Origin: Desulfosporosinus cupriresistens | Lineage (GTDB): Bacteria > Bacillota > Desulfitobacteriia > Desulfitobacteriales > Desulfitobacteriaceae | Reading direction: 5' to 3' | NCBI RefSeq assembly: GCF_001707885.1 | Contig: NZ_MASS01000035.1 | Location: 1-43,111, forward strand | DNA: 43,111 nt | In this document: one piece after another, positions 16,002-23,053 of the stretch | Layout of the letters: each line of letters begins with the position of its first letter | Position numbering within the stretch: the stretch's first letter is position 1 | The notes under the pieces: generated by a model | The model's input: the letters and a program-made list of their open reading frames with translations, nothing else | Told to the model about the DNA's origin: nothing | Databases searched by the model: none | Translations under genes and position numbers: made by a program

Positions 16002-16382
16002 ATGATGAAAGAACACAATATACAAAGACAATTTACCAGGTACTTATTAGTTGGTATATCCTCTGCCACCATTGAACTTCTGATTTTTTACTTTTTGAGA
16101 ATATTAGCTCTTAATCTCACACTGTCTAATATATTGGCTGTGATCATTGCCACGCTGTTTAATTTTTTTGTAAATAGAGGCTGGTCATTTGCTACGAGTT
16201 CAAAATTGAATCGCAGTTCTATTTTATATCTTACGCTATTCCTTTTGAACCTGGCTTTCAGTACGAATGCGATCAGATTAATGGTTAGGTCGGGGTTCGT
16301 TGAAGTAGTTGCCAAGTTATTAACTATGGTTCTTATAACAATGTGGAATTTTGTTCTTTACCGTAAGGTAATTTTTAAATAG
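16002..16382 (+). CDS. GtrA-like family membrane protein, 126 aa
   Basis: Four hydrophobic segments and the GtrA signatures QFTRYLLVGISSATIELLIFY at the N-terminus and FNFFVNRGWSF in the middle, ending WNFVLYRKVIFK. GtrA proteins are thought to help flip undecaprenyl-phosphate-linked sugars for teichoic acid, arabinogalactan or O-antigen decoration. It lies downstream of galE and upstream of a VanZ-like gene on the same strand. Two ATGs in tandem (16002, 16005) follow GGAAAAGAG. Confidence 0.85.
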   Translation: MMKEHNIQRQFTRYLLVGISSATIELLIFYFLRILALNLTLSNILAVIIATLFNFFVNRGWSFATSSKLNRSSILYLTLFLLNLAFSTNAIRLMVRSGFVEVVAKLLTMVLITMWNFVLYRKVIFK

Positions 16383-16460
16383 CCTGGTAGTGGCCTAAAA
16401 ACAATTCGGAGGGGTATCAATCTAAGAGCTGATTGCTTGCCTTGTGCGAGGAGGTTAGAA

Positions 16461-16874
16461 TTGAATAGCGCGTTAAAAGTCATAACCGGCCTTGTGAACT
16501 ATTTCCACGACAAATTAATCCTATTGACTCATTACATGGGTCTGAATCTTAGCGATAAACAGCTCCATTTCCTAGTCATAGGATTCTTGGGAATCGTTCT
16601 TTTTCTAATTGTACACAAGTTGTTCCAGTTTCTTATCCGCTATAGCCTAACGGCAATTTCGTTTATTTATACGTTTACGGTCCTCGTTGTTATTGTGTTT
16701 GCTATTGAGATTGAGCAGAAAATAACGGGTCGTGGCCATATGGAATTTCAAGATATTTTAGAGGGCCTCTGGGGTTTTCTGGTTGCGTTTTTAATTTACG
16801 TGGGCTGTGTGATGATTGTTTATTACTTAAAGAAGTTGTTGGTTCATTTGCGTGCTTCGCGGCCTAAGAGGTAG
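16461..16874 (+). CDS. VanZ-like membrane protein, 137 aa
   Basis: Three to four membrane helices. The pattern DKQLHFLVIGFLGIVLFL followed by EIEQKITGRGHMEFQDILEGLWGF resembles the VanZ-like family (DKxxHF, ExxQ, GR, Dxx(N)xxG), although the final Asn is Glu here. The function of stand-alone members is not established. TTG 16461 is chosen as start because GAGGAGG lies six bases upstream; the longer frame to 16437 has no ribosome site. It converges with a small membrane gene on the other strand (stops 16874 and 16877). Confidence 0.55.
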   Translation: MNSALKVITGLVNYFHDKLILLTHYMGLNLSDKQLHFLVIGFLGIVLFLIVHKLFQFLIRYSLTAISFIYTFTVLVVIVFAIEIEQKITGRGHMEFQDILEGLWGFLVAFLIYVGCVMIVYYLKKLLVHLRASRPKR

Positions 16875-16876
16875 GG

Positions 16877-16996
16877 TTAAGATTTTAGGGCGAAGAATGC
16901 AATGGCAATCAGTCCGATGATCAATGAACCCGTAATAATAAGGATGTCTTGACGTGCGGGTAAACGAGTGGAACTCTTGAGTTGTTTCCATGGCAT
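16877..16996 (-). CDS. 39-residue single-span membrane peptide
   Basis: A small gene with a good ribosome site (AAGGAG, 9 bases before ATG 16996). The protein begins MPWKQLKSSTRLPARQ and continues with one hydrophobic helix (DILIITGSLIIGLIAIAFFAL) and a short KS tail, so the basic N-terminus should be cytoplasmic. I recognise no family. The intact frame, ribosome site and perfect membrane-segment pattern argue for a real gene. It ends two bases from the VanZ-like stop. Confidence 0.6.
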   Translation of the reverse strand: MPWKQLKSSTRLPARQDILIITGSLIIGLIAIAFFALKS

Positions 16997-17144
16997 ACTA
17001 TCTCACTCCTTACAGTTTATGGGATACAGTATTCTTGGTCCAATGACGTTATTCCTGCCTACTGTTAATAAATAAGTTAAATATTGTAATGTTAAGCCCT
17101 TATGAATGAACTTAACAGCTTAACCCATTGAACTGAAACTTTAT

Positions 17145-17174
17145 TTGACAAATGAAGTCGCTAAATGCTAAAAT
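17145..17174 (+). promoter_or_regulatory. Sigma-A promoter for rplU operon
   Basis: TTGACA (17145-17150), 18-bp spacer, TAAAAT (17169-17174). Perfect -35 box; transcription would start near 17181 just before the L21 leader. Confidence 0.7.
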
Positions 17175-17184
17175 ATTTAAATGT

Positions 17185-17290
17185 GGTGACTTCTCACCGC
17201 AACCGCTCGAATCAGGTGTTAAACAGGTTTTTTGCTTTATAAAAAACCGACCTGCAATGGCGAGTCTAGGGCATGGGAGGTGTAATAAAA
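17185..17290 (+). ncRNA. Ribosomal protein L21 leader
   Basis: The 5' leader between the promoter and rplU contains the conserved-looking segments CACCGCAACCGCT, CAGGTGTTAAACAGG and GACCTGCAATGGCGAGTCTA, as in Firmicute L21 leaders that let ribosomal protein control its own operon. The pairing CAGGT/ACCTG closes the main stem. The L21 leader assignment rests on remembered consensus and position. Confidence 0.6.
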
Positions 17291-17602
17291 ATGTACGCAG
17301 TGATTGAAACCGGTGGTAAACAGTTCAAAGTTCAACAAGGTGACGTAGTTTACGTTGAAAAGTTGGACGCTAACGTCGGAGATGCCGTAACGATTGATAG
17401 GGTTCTCCTCGTGGAAAATGACGGCGTGGTTAAGGTTGGAACCCCAGTTGTGGCTGGTGCTACAGCAGTGCTTAAAGTTGTGGAGCACGGCAAAGGGGCG
17501 AAGGTTATTGTCTTCAAATTCAAGTCCAAAAAGAACTATCGACGCAAGCAAGGACATCGTCAACCCTACACAAAAGTTGTTGTCGAAGCGCTCCAAGCGT
17601 AA
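17291..17602 (+). CDS. rplU: 50S ribosomal protein L21
   Basis: A 103-residue L21: [18 protein letters not shown] at the N-terminus and the basic C-terminus [22 protein letters not shown]. It binds 23S rRNA in the large subunit. ATG 17291 follows GGGAGGTG and gives the family length. First gene of the rplU-prp-rpmA unit. Confidence 0.97.
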   Translation: MYAVIETGGKQFKVQQGDVVYVEKLDANVGDAVTIDRVLLVENDGVVKVGTPVVAGATAVLKVVEHGKGAKVIVFKFKSKKNYRRKQGHRQPYTKVVVEALQA

Positions 17603-17954
17603 GAAGCTAGATGGCATACGTTTCATAGTTTGGGCAGATGAACAAGGGCGGATTCGCGAATTCGAGCTGTCAGGACATGCCGGGTTTGCAGAAGAAGGCT
17701 CAGATATTGTCTGCGCGGGTGTTTCTGCTCTGAGCATTGCAGCTGTCAATGGGTTGGAACATTTCTTGTCAGTGGCCCCGAAGGTTCAGGAGGCGGAGGG
17801 ACATCTCACCTGTGAACTGCCGGAGGTTAAGGAGCAAGAATTGGAAAGTGCTCAGTGGATCTTGCAAACTATGACGTTAGGTATTGAACAAATACAAATG
17901 ACTTATGGTCAAAATTATATATTCATAGATCGAAGGAGGTGGACTCCATGCTAA
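17580..17954 (+). CDS. prp: Ribosomal-processing cysteine protease Prp
   Basis: The Prp protein removes the N-terminal extension of ribosomal protein L27 in Firmicutes. The catalytic pair is visible: His in [10 protein letters not shown] and Cys in [10 protein letters not shown]. Family alignment begins at [16 protein letters not shown], where the codon at 17616 is ATA, not ATG. No in-frame ATG or GTG is near; TTG codons at 17577/17580 inside the end of rplU are the closest standard starts and would add about 12 residues. An ATG at 17611 is out of frame. The 3' end overlaps the rpmA start by seven bases. Function is secure; the start is not. Confidence 0.85.
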   Translation: MSKRSKRKKLDGIRFIVWADEQGRIREFELSGHAGFAEEGSDIVCAGVSALSIAAVNGLEHFLSVAPKVQEAEGHLTCELPEVKEQELESAQWILQTMTLGIEQIQMTYGQNYIFIDRRRWTPC

Positions 17955-18253
17955 AAATGAATCTGCAACTTTTTGCCCATAAAAAGGGGGTTGGTAGCTC
18001 ACGAAATGGTCGTGATAGCAACGCTCAACGTTTGGGTGTGAAACGTGGCGACGGCCAATTTGTAACCGCGGGTACGATCATCGTACGTCAACGCGGAACG
18101 AAGTTTCATCCCGCTAAAAACTGTGGTCTGGGTAAAGATGATACCTTATTTGCGCTGATCGATGGCTATGTGAAATTCGAGCATAAAGATCGGACGCACA
18201 AACAAGTTAGTATTTATGCTGAGCGTACAACACCGGTGGCTGTAGCCCAATAA
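17948..18253 (+). CDS. rpmA: 50S ribosomal protein L27 with cleavable N-terminus
   Basis: A 101-residue L27. It starts [14 protein letters not shown]; the [10 protein letters not shown] junction is the Prp cleavage motif of Firmicutes, so the first nine residues are removed before or during ribosome assembly to expose the Ala-His-Lys-Lys tail near the peptidyl-transferase centre. The rest ([45 protein letters not shown]) is canonical. AAGGAGG lies 9 bases before ATG 17948; a second ATG (17957) is possible. It overlaps prp. Confidence 0.97.
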   Translation: MLKMNLQLFAHKKGVGSSRNGRDSNAQRLGVKRGDGQFVTAGTIIVRQRGTKFHPAKNCGLGKDDTLFALIDGYVKFEHKDRTHKQVSIYAERTTPVAVAQ

Positions 18254-18267
18254 GCTATTTCTGATTC

Positions 18268-18293
18268 ACCCCTGGGTTTTCCCAGGGGTTTAT
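18268..18293 (+). terminator. rpmA terminator
   Basis: ACCCCTGGG-tttt-CCCAGGGGT followed by TTATT; a perfect 9-bp stem 14 bases after the L27 stop. Confidence 0.9.
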
Positions 18294-18443
18294 TCGTGTA
18301 TGTGTACATAAGCGAGGTCGCCTATCCTTAAAGGAGCATTCACAGCGCAGGAGGTTTCTGCTCTGAGCAAAGCAGAGGAGGCTTTCCCGCTTGGAGTAGT
18401 GGGGACCTGGGGTGCGAATGATGTTTTAAAGGAGAGGAAAGCG

Positions 18444-18959
18444 ATGCATATGTCAGAGGTTGAACACGTTTTATTGTCGGAACTGCTCCAGTGGTATCGC
18501 CTGCAGAGGCATGATTTTCTGAATCACTGGCAGGTAATCATGGGAAATTTACAACTTAATCAGCCCGAAAAGGCTCTGGCCTACATGCTGGAGATGATCG
18601 CTGAACCTCAAGAAGAGCAAAAAATAGCGCAAATTGTAGAGCCGCAGCTGGCAGCGATGTTGCTGGGTTTTCTTATCCGTCTGAGGCGGGAAGAGATTAC
18701 GGCGACGATTGATTTTCCTGAGGGGATGAAAGAGGAAGATTTTTGGCAAGATCATTGGCGAGAAGAATATGGAGAAGCCTTATACGGGTACACTAGAGAA
18801 TGCCTGGAATTGTCTGCTCAGTTTAGGCAGTTGGGAAAACTGGATGCGGAAGTGTTTTTGTACGATGAACCAGGAGGATTATCTTGTCAGTTTATCTTAT
18901 TGGATGAGGAAAATGTTCTCTTGGATAAAATGGCTAAGTTTATTATAAATTCCAAATAG
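18444..18959 (+). CDS. Spo0B-like sporulation phosphotransferase
   Basis: A 171-residue protein with the Spo0B-type helical-hairpin motif RLQRHDFLNHWQVIMGNLQL; the His of RHDFLNH is the predicted phospho-acceptor. In Bacillus, Spo0B relays phosphate from Spo0F to Spo0A, and the gene is immediately upstream of obg, as here. The C-terminal half diverges and lacks ATP-binding boxes, as expected. ATG 18444 lies nine bases behind AAAGGAG; the frame opens upstream at 18399 without a ribosome site. Clostridia normally lack the full phosphorelay, so the exact partner is uncertain. Confidence 0.75.
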   Translation: MHMSEVEHVLLSELLQWYRLQRHDFLNHWQVIMGNLQLNQPEKALAYMLEMIAEPQEEQKIAQIVEPQLAAMLLGFLIRLRREEITATIDFPEGMKEEDFWQDHWREEYGEALYGYTRECLELSAQFRQLGKLDAEVFLYDEPGGLSCQFILLDEENVLLDKMAKFIINSK

Positions 18960-19000
18960 GTAATTCGGTTTAAAGAGCGTGACAATAAGGAGAATCAAGT

Positions 19001-20275
19001 ATGTTAATGTTTTACGATCGGGCAAGGATCTATGTTAAAGGCGGAGATGGCGGGGCCGGTGCTGTGGCGTTTCGTCGAGAAAAATACGTTCCTGAAGGCG
19101 GACCGAGTGGTGGAGACGGCGGACGCGGGGGGAATATTGTTTTTATTGGTGATGAGGGCCTAAGAACTCTCGTGGATTTCCGTTATAAACGGCATTATAA
19201 GGGCGATAGAGGGGACCATGGGCAGGCCAAGAATATGACCGGCAGGAGTGGAGAAGATTCTGAACTTCGTATTCCTGTGGGAACAGTCGTCTTAGATGAT
19301 GAGAGCGGTGAACTCATTGCGGATATAACAGAGCATGGACAACGTGTTGTCGTTGCTGCCGGTGGGCGGGGTGGCAGAGGTAATGCTCGTTTTATGAGCA
19401 ATACGAACAAGGCCCCCACCTTAGCGGAAAATGGAGAACCTGGTGTGGAGCGCTGGTTGCGTTTAGAGTTAAAGCTCCTGGCAGACGTGGGGCTGGTTGG
19501 TTTTCCGAATGTGGGGAAATCGACACTTATTTCTAAAGTTTCGGCAGCCAAGCCGAAGATCGCCGACTATCACTTTACTACGTTAATTCCTAATTTGGGC
19601 GTGGTCGAGCTGGAGGATGGGCAAAGTTTTGTGATGGCTGATATTCCGGGGCTGATCGAGGGCGCCCATACGGGAGCCGGTTTGGGGCATGAATTTTTAC
19701 GCCACACCGAGCGGACTCGTTTGATCCTCCACGTTCTGGATATTTCTGGTTCGGAAGAACGGGATCCACTGGAGGATTTACGGATTATTCAGGAAGAACT
19801 GCGGCAATATAGTCCGGAGCTGGCTCTGCGACCCGTGATCATTGTGGGCAACAAGATCGATATTCCCGGTGCTGAGGAACATTTGCAGCGTCTCAAAGAA
19901 GCGGTCGGCGATCAGCAGGAGATTTTCGCAGTTTCCGCAGCGACGGGCGAAGGCTTACAAGCCTTGATTTATCGTATTGCTCAGCTCTTGCCGGATATCC
20001 CGGCGCCGGAGATTTTTAATCTTCCGGCAGAACACTTAGTTACGAAGGTGCAGTCGGATAAGCGGTTTGAGATCTCTAAAGAAGAGGATCTATTTATTGT
20101 CTCCGGGAAAGAAATCGAGAAACATGTGAAGATGACGTTCTTTGAGAGCGAAGCGGGTGTCTATCGTTTGCAAAATATCTTAAAAGCTATGGGTATCGAT
20201 GACGCGCTAAAAGCTGAAGGGATTCAAGCAGGGGATAAAGTGGAGATCGCGGGCGTCAGGTTTGACTGGGAGTAG
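19001..20275 (+). CDS. obg: GTPase Obg/CgtA
   Basis: A 424-residue GTPase in ribosome assembly and stress/sporulation control. The Gly-rich Obg fold fills 1-157 (VKGGDGGAGAVAFRREKYVPEGGPSGGDGG); the G domain has G1 GFPNVGKST, G3 DIPGLIEGA, G4 NKID and G5 SAATGEG; a C-terminal OCT domain (about 345-424) follows. The start behind AAGGAG is ATG 19001, with ATG 19007 also possible. It follows the Spo0B-like gene after 41 bp and is probably co-transcribed. Confidence 0.97.
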   Translation: MLMFYDRARIYVKGGDGGAGAVAFRREKYVPEGGPSGGDGGRGGNIVFIGDEGLRTLVDFRYKRHYKGDRGDHGQAKNMTGRSGEDSELRIPVGTVVLDDESGELIADITEHGQRVVVAAGGRGGRGNARFMSNTNKAPTLAENGEPGVERWLRLELKLLADVGLVGFPNVGKSTLISKVSAAKPKIADYHFTTLIPNLGVVELEDGQSFVMADIPGLIEGAHTGAGLGHEFLRHTERTRLILHVLDISGSEERDPLEDLRIIQEELRQYSPELALRPVIIVGNKIDIPGAEEHLQRLKEAVGDQQEIFAVSAATGEGLQALIYRIAQLLPDIPAPEIFNLPAEHLVTKVQSDKRFEISKEEDLFIVSGKEIEKHVKMTFFESEAGVYRLQNILKAMGIDDALKAEGIQAGDKVEIAGVRFDWE

Positions 20276-20313
20276 GAGGATGGTCAGAATTTTGGGCGTT
20301 TGGGGGTAACGGT

Positions 20314-21351
20314 GTGAAAAAACTTCTCTGGTGGGGAATCGGGGCAGTGCTGGTGATTCTTGTATTAGGCTTGGGCGGCTGGTGGGCTTGGGGGAAAGTT
20401 CAGGGCCCACTGCAGGTTAAGGCTGGGGCGGTAGCGTCAATCTCGATGCAAGAAGATGTTTATGCCACGGGGAGCGTTGTGCCCGTATCCCGCCAGGAGG
20501 TTGTCGCCTTAAACCCTGGGCGTGTTGCCAAGGTAGCGGTGCAGGTCGGGGATACTGTTAAAGTGGGGCAGATCCTGGTCAGCTTGGATACAACCCTCGA
20601 AGATGCTCAAGTGGCGCAAGCGAAGGCGAATGTTGAAGCGGCGCAAACGAATGTCGATGCGGCCCTGCCCAGCCTGTTGGCTCAAAGTAAAGCGGCCTTA
20701 AAACAAGCTCAAGAAGCCCTTAAGGTTGCCCAAGTGCAGCAGGGACTGCAGATTTATAAGGCCTCGCTTGCGGGAACCGTTCTGGAGGTTAATGCCCAGG
20801 AGGGAAGTACTTCTCCCGTCCAACAGCCGCTGGTTATTGTGGCGAATCTGGCCCAGATGAAGGTTGAGGCGCAACTCAATGAAGTGGATGCCGGAAAGGT
20901 GAAACTGGGCCAGAAGGTGACGGTTACCAGTAAGGTGTTGGGAACGACTTCAGTGCAGGGCACTATTGCCGAGATTGCTCCGGAGGCGGTCTCTCAATTA
21001 AGTGCCCAGGGTAATGTCTCGCCAACGGTGAGGGTGACGATTCGTTTAGATCAAGTGCCTGCCGGTCTGAAGCCTGGTTTTACTGTGTCAATCCAAATCA
21101 TCGCGGCGACGAAAGCAGGCGTCTTAGCGGTCCCTCTAGAAGCTCTTTTCCAAGAAGGGAGCAAAAACTATGTTTACCAGATTAAAGAGGGGCGACTTCT
21201 GAAGACTGAAGTGAAGGTCGGTATTGGCAATGACACGCATCAGGAAATTACTTCCGGCTTAAAAGCCGGAGATTTGGTCGTCCTCAATCCTTCCAACGAA
21301 CTTGAGCCGGGGCTGCGGGTAACGCCGGAGACGGAGAGTGGCGGGACATGA
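20314..21351 (+). CDS. HlyD/MacA-type periplasmic adaptor protein
   Basis: A 345-residue membrane-fusion-type protein: one N-terminal membrane anchor (WWGIGAVLVILVLGLGGWW), a biotinyl-lipoyl-like domain (VVALNPGRVAKVAVQVGDTVKVGQILVSLD), a short coiled-coil hairpin (ALKQAQEALKVAQVQ), a barrel (LAQMKVEAQLNEVDAGKVKLGQKVTV) and a C-terminal domain. GTG start. It ends by overlapping the permease start at 21348 (ATGA-type junction), so the two form an export unit. Such systems normally also have an ATP-binding MacB/LolD-type subunit; none is adjacent. Confidence 0.9.
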   Translation: MKKLLWWGIGAVLVILVLGLGGWWAWGKVQGPLQVKAGAVASISMQEDVYATGSVVPVSRQEVVALNPGRVAKVAVQVGDTVKVGQILVSLDTTLEDAQVAQAKANVEAAQTNVDAALPSLLAQSKAALKQAQEALKVAQVQQGLQIYKASLAGTVLEVNAQEGSTSPVQQPLVIVANLAQMKVEAQLNEVDAGKVKLGQKVTVTSKVLGTTSVQGTIAEIAPEAVSQLSAQGNVSPTVRVTIRLDQVPAGLKPGFTVSIQIIAATKAGVLAVPLEALFQEGSKNYVYQIKEGRLLKTEVKVGIGNDTHQEITSGLKAGDLVVLNPSNELEPGLRVTPETESGGT

Positions 21352-22548
21352 GCCTATTCGAAGGACTGCGAGGTGCCCTCTTTAGCCTGCGCACGAATAA
21401 GCTGCGCTCCGGATTAACGATGCTGGGCATTATCATTGGGATTGCTGCGGTCATTGCTGTGGTGACCATCGGTCTGGGCGGTAAGGCGGCGATCATGCAA
21501 GAGATGGAGAAAAGCGGCGTTAATTTGTTTGTGTTGTACACGAAATCGGTCGGGCAGACTGGTCAGGCTGAAGGAGATCGCTTAACGGTTCAAGACGGAG
21601 AAAGCTTAAGACGGGCCCTGACCCAAGTCAAGACGCTGCTGCCGGCGAGTATTGAATATACGACCTTGGAGGTCAACCAAAAGCACTCCTCAGCCATGAT
21701 CGTGGGAACGACTCCGGATTTCGCAGAGTTGCGCCATAGGGAGATTGCCAAAGGGCGGTTTTTCTCGGCTGAGGAATTTTCGGCTGATCGTCGTGTCGTT
21801 GTGATTGATTCGACGATCACAGACAGTTTATTTGGGGCGGGAAATCCGCTCGGGCAGCAGATTATTATTCAAAATGTGCCTTGTCGGGTGATTGGGGTCT
21901 TAGCGAAGGATACCTCATCCTTCGCCCAGTTTGATGTCGGGCCTCAGAATGCTTATCCCCTGTGTGCCTTGGGGAACCTGGTCGGATATTTTCCAGTCCA
22001 CACGTGTCGACCAGCTGGAAGGGGCGACCTACCTGGAGTCTGATTTGGATAACGCCATCACTAGTGCCAAACGCATTTTGAACGTGCGTCACGGGACAAC
22101 GGATCAGTATGAGGCTTATAATGTGCAGCAATTGGTTCAATCGGCCAATAAAATTACGCGTATTCTGACCAGCATTATTGGTTTGGTTGCCGGGATCTCC
22201 CTTTTGGTAGGGGGAATTGGCATTATGAACATGATGTTGGTGTCTGTGACCGAACGCACCCGGGAAATCGGGCTGCGTAAAGCCGTGGGAGCTAAAGAGA
22301 AGGACATTTTAACCCAGTTTTTATTAGAAGCGATTGTTTTATCTCTTGTCGGGGGAATGATGGGCATTGCCGTGGGGGTAGGGAGTGCGTTATTGGTAGC
22401 CCATCTCCTAAGTTGGCCTCCGCTTTTGTCGGGCTGGGCGATTGTATTGGCCTTTTCCTTTTCCATTGGTGTCGGATTATTCTTCGGTTTTTATCCCGCG
22501 TTAAAGGCGGCCAAGCTCGAACCCATGGCGGCTTTGAGATATGAGTAA
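21348..22548 (+). pseudogene. MacB-type ABC transporter permease, frameshifted
   Basis: The first frame (21348-22043) encodes the N-terminal helix (NKLRSGLTMLGIIIGIAAVIAVVTIG) and most of the periplasmic domain up to about TSSFAQFDVGPQNAYP. The second frame (about 21970-22548) continues with RVDQLEGATYL and the three C-terminal helices, including the MacB/FtsX signature GGIGIMNMMLVSVTERTREIGLRKAVGA and the PALKAAKLEPMAALRYE tail. The phase change equals one extra base between about 21940 and 21990. Together they would make a full permease of about 400 residues. It is either a recent mutation or a sequencing error; everything else is intact. Confidence 0.85.
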
Positions 22549-22613
22549 AAATTTTTTGGTAAAAGTATTCTTGTGACCCGCAAGGGCTATGAAAGTTTAG
22601 GGGGCAGATATCC

Positions 22614-22907
22614 GTGTTAACAGGTAAGCAAAAACGTTTTTTAAGAGCTATGGGGAATGAAATGGTTCCCATTCTGCAAGTGGGTAAGGGCGGAATCGTG
22701 GAGACGGTGGTCACTCAAGCGGACGAGGCCATAGAAGCCCGCGAGCTGATTAAGGGTCGAGTTTTACAAAATTGTCTGGAAGAACCGAAAAGTGTGGCTG
22801 CTGAACTGGCTGAACAAACCGGAGCCGAACTTGTGCAAGTGATTGGGCGTAATTTCTTATTGTTTAGACAATCTAAGAATAAGCCGTTGATTGTTTTACC
22901 GAGTTAG
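22614..22907 (+). CDS. yhbY: YhbY family RNA-binding (CRM domain) protein
   Basis: A 97-residue CRM-domain protein: LTGKQKRFLRAMGNEM at the N-terminus, the GKGG loop in ILQVGKGGIVETVV, and RELIKGRVLQNC, then AELVQVIGRNFLLFR. YhbY binds pre-50S particles. The start codon is GTG, with only a weak GGGGG upstream. Its place between obg and nadD genes is typical for the family, although here two ABC-F genes and the C4-acid block have been inserted before nadD. Confidence 0.92.
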   Translation: MLTGKQKRFLRAMGNEMVPILQVGKGGIVETVVTQADEAIEARELIKGRVLQNCLEEPKSVAAELAEQTGAELVQVIGRNFLLFRQSKNKPLIVLPS

Positions 22908-22941
22908 ATTTGGATTTGTCAATACTTTTTGGCTCTCTCGT

Positions 22942-22983
22942 CCCATAGCTGTGCTAATAGGCATAAGCTATGGGGCTTTTGTT
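22942..22983 (+). terminator. yhbY terminator
   Basis: Stem CCCATAGCT / AGCTATGGG with a 15-nt loop, followed by GCTTTTGTTT. Confidence 0.75.
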
Positions 22984-23012
22984 TGGGCAACCTTTACAAT
23001 ACATGATATAAT
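22983..23012 (+). promoter_or_regulatory. Probable sigma-A promoter for the ABC-F gene
   Basis: TTGGGC (22983-22988), 18-bp spacer, TATAAT (23007-23012). Perfect -10, partial -35, 42 bp before the start codon. Confidence 0.45.
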
Positions 23013-23053
23013 AAGATGTTCTACAGCTTTTGCTAAGGGGAAGAGGAATAACG

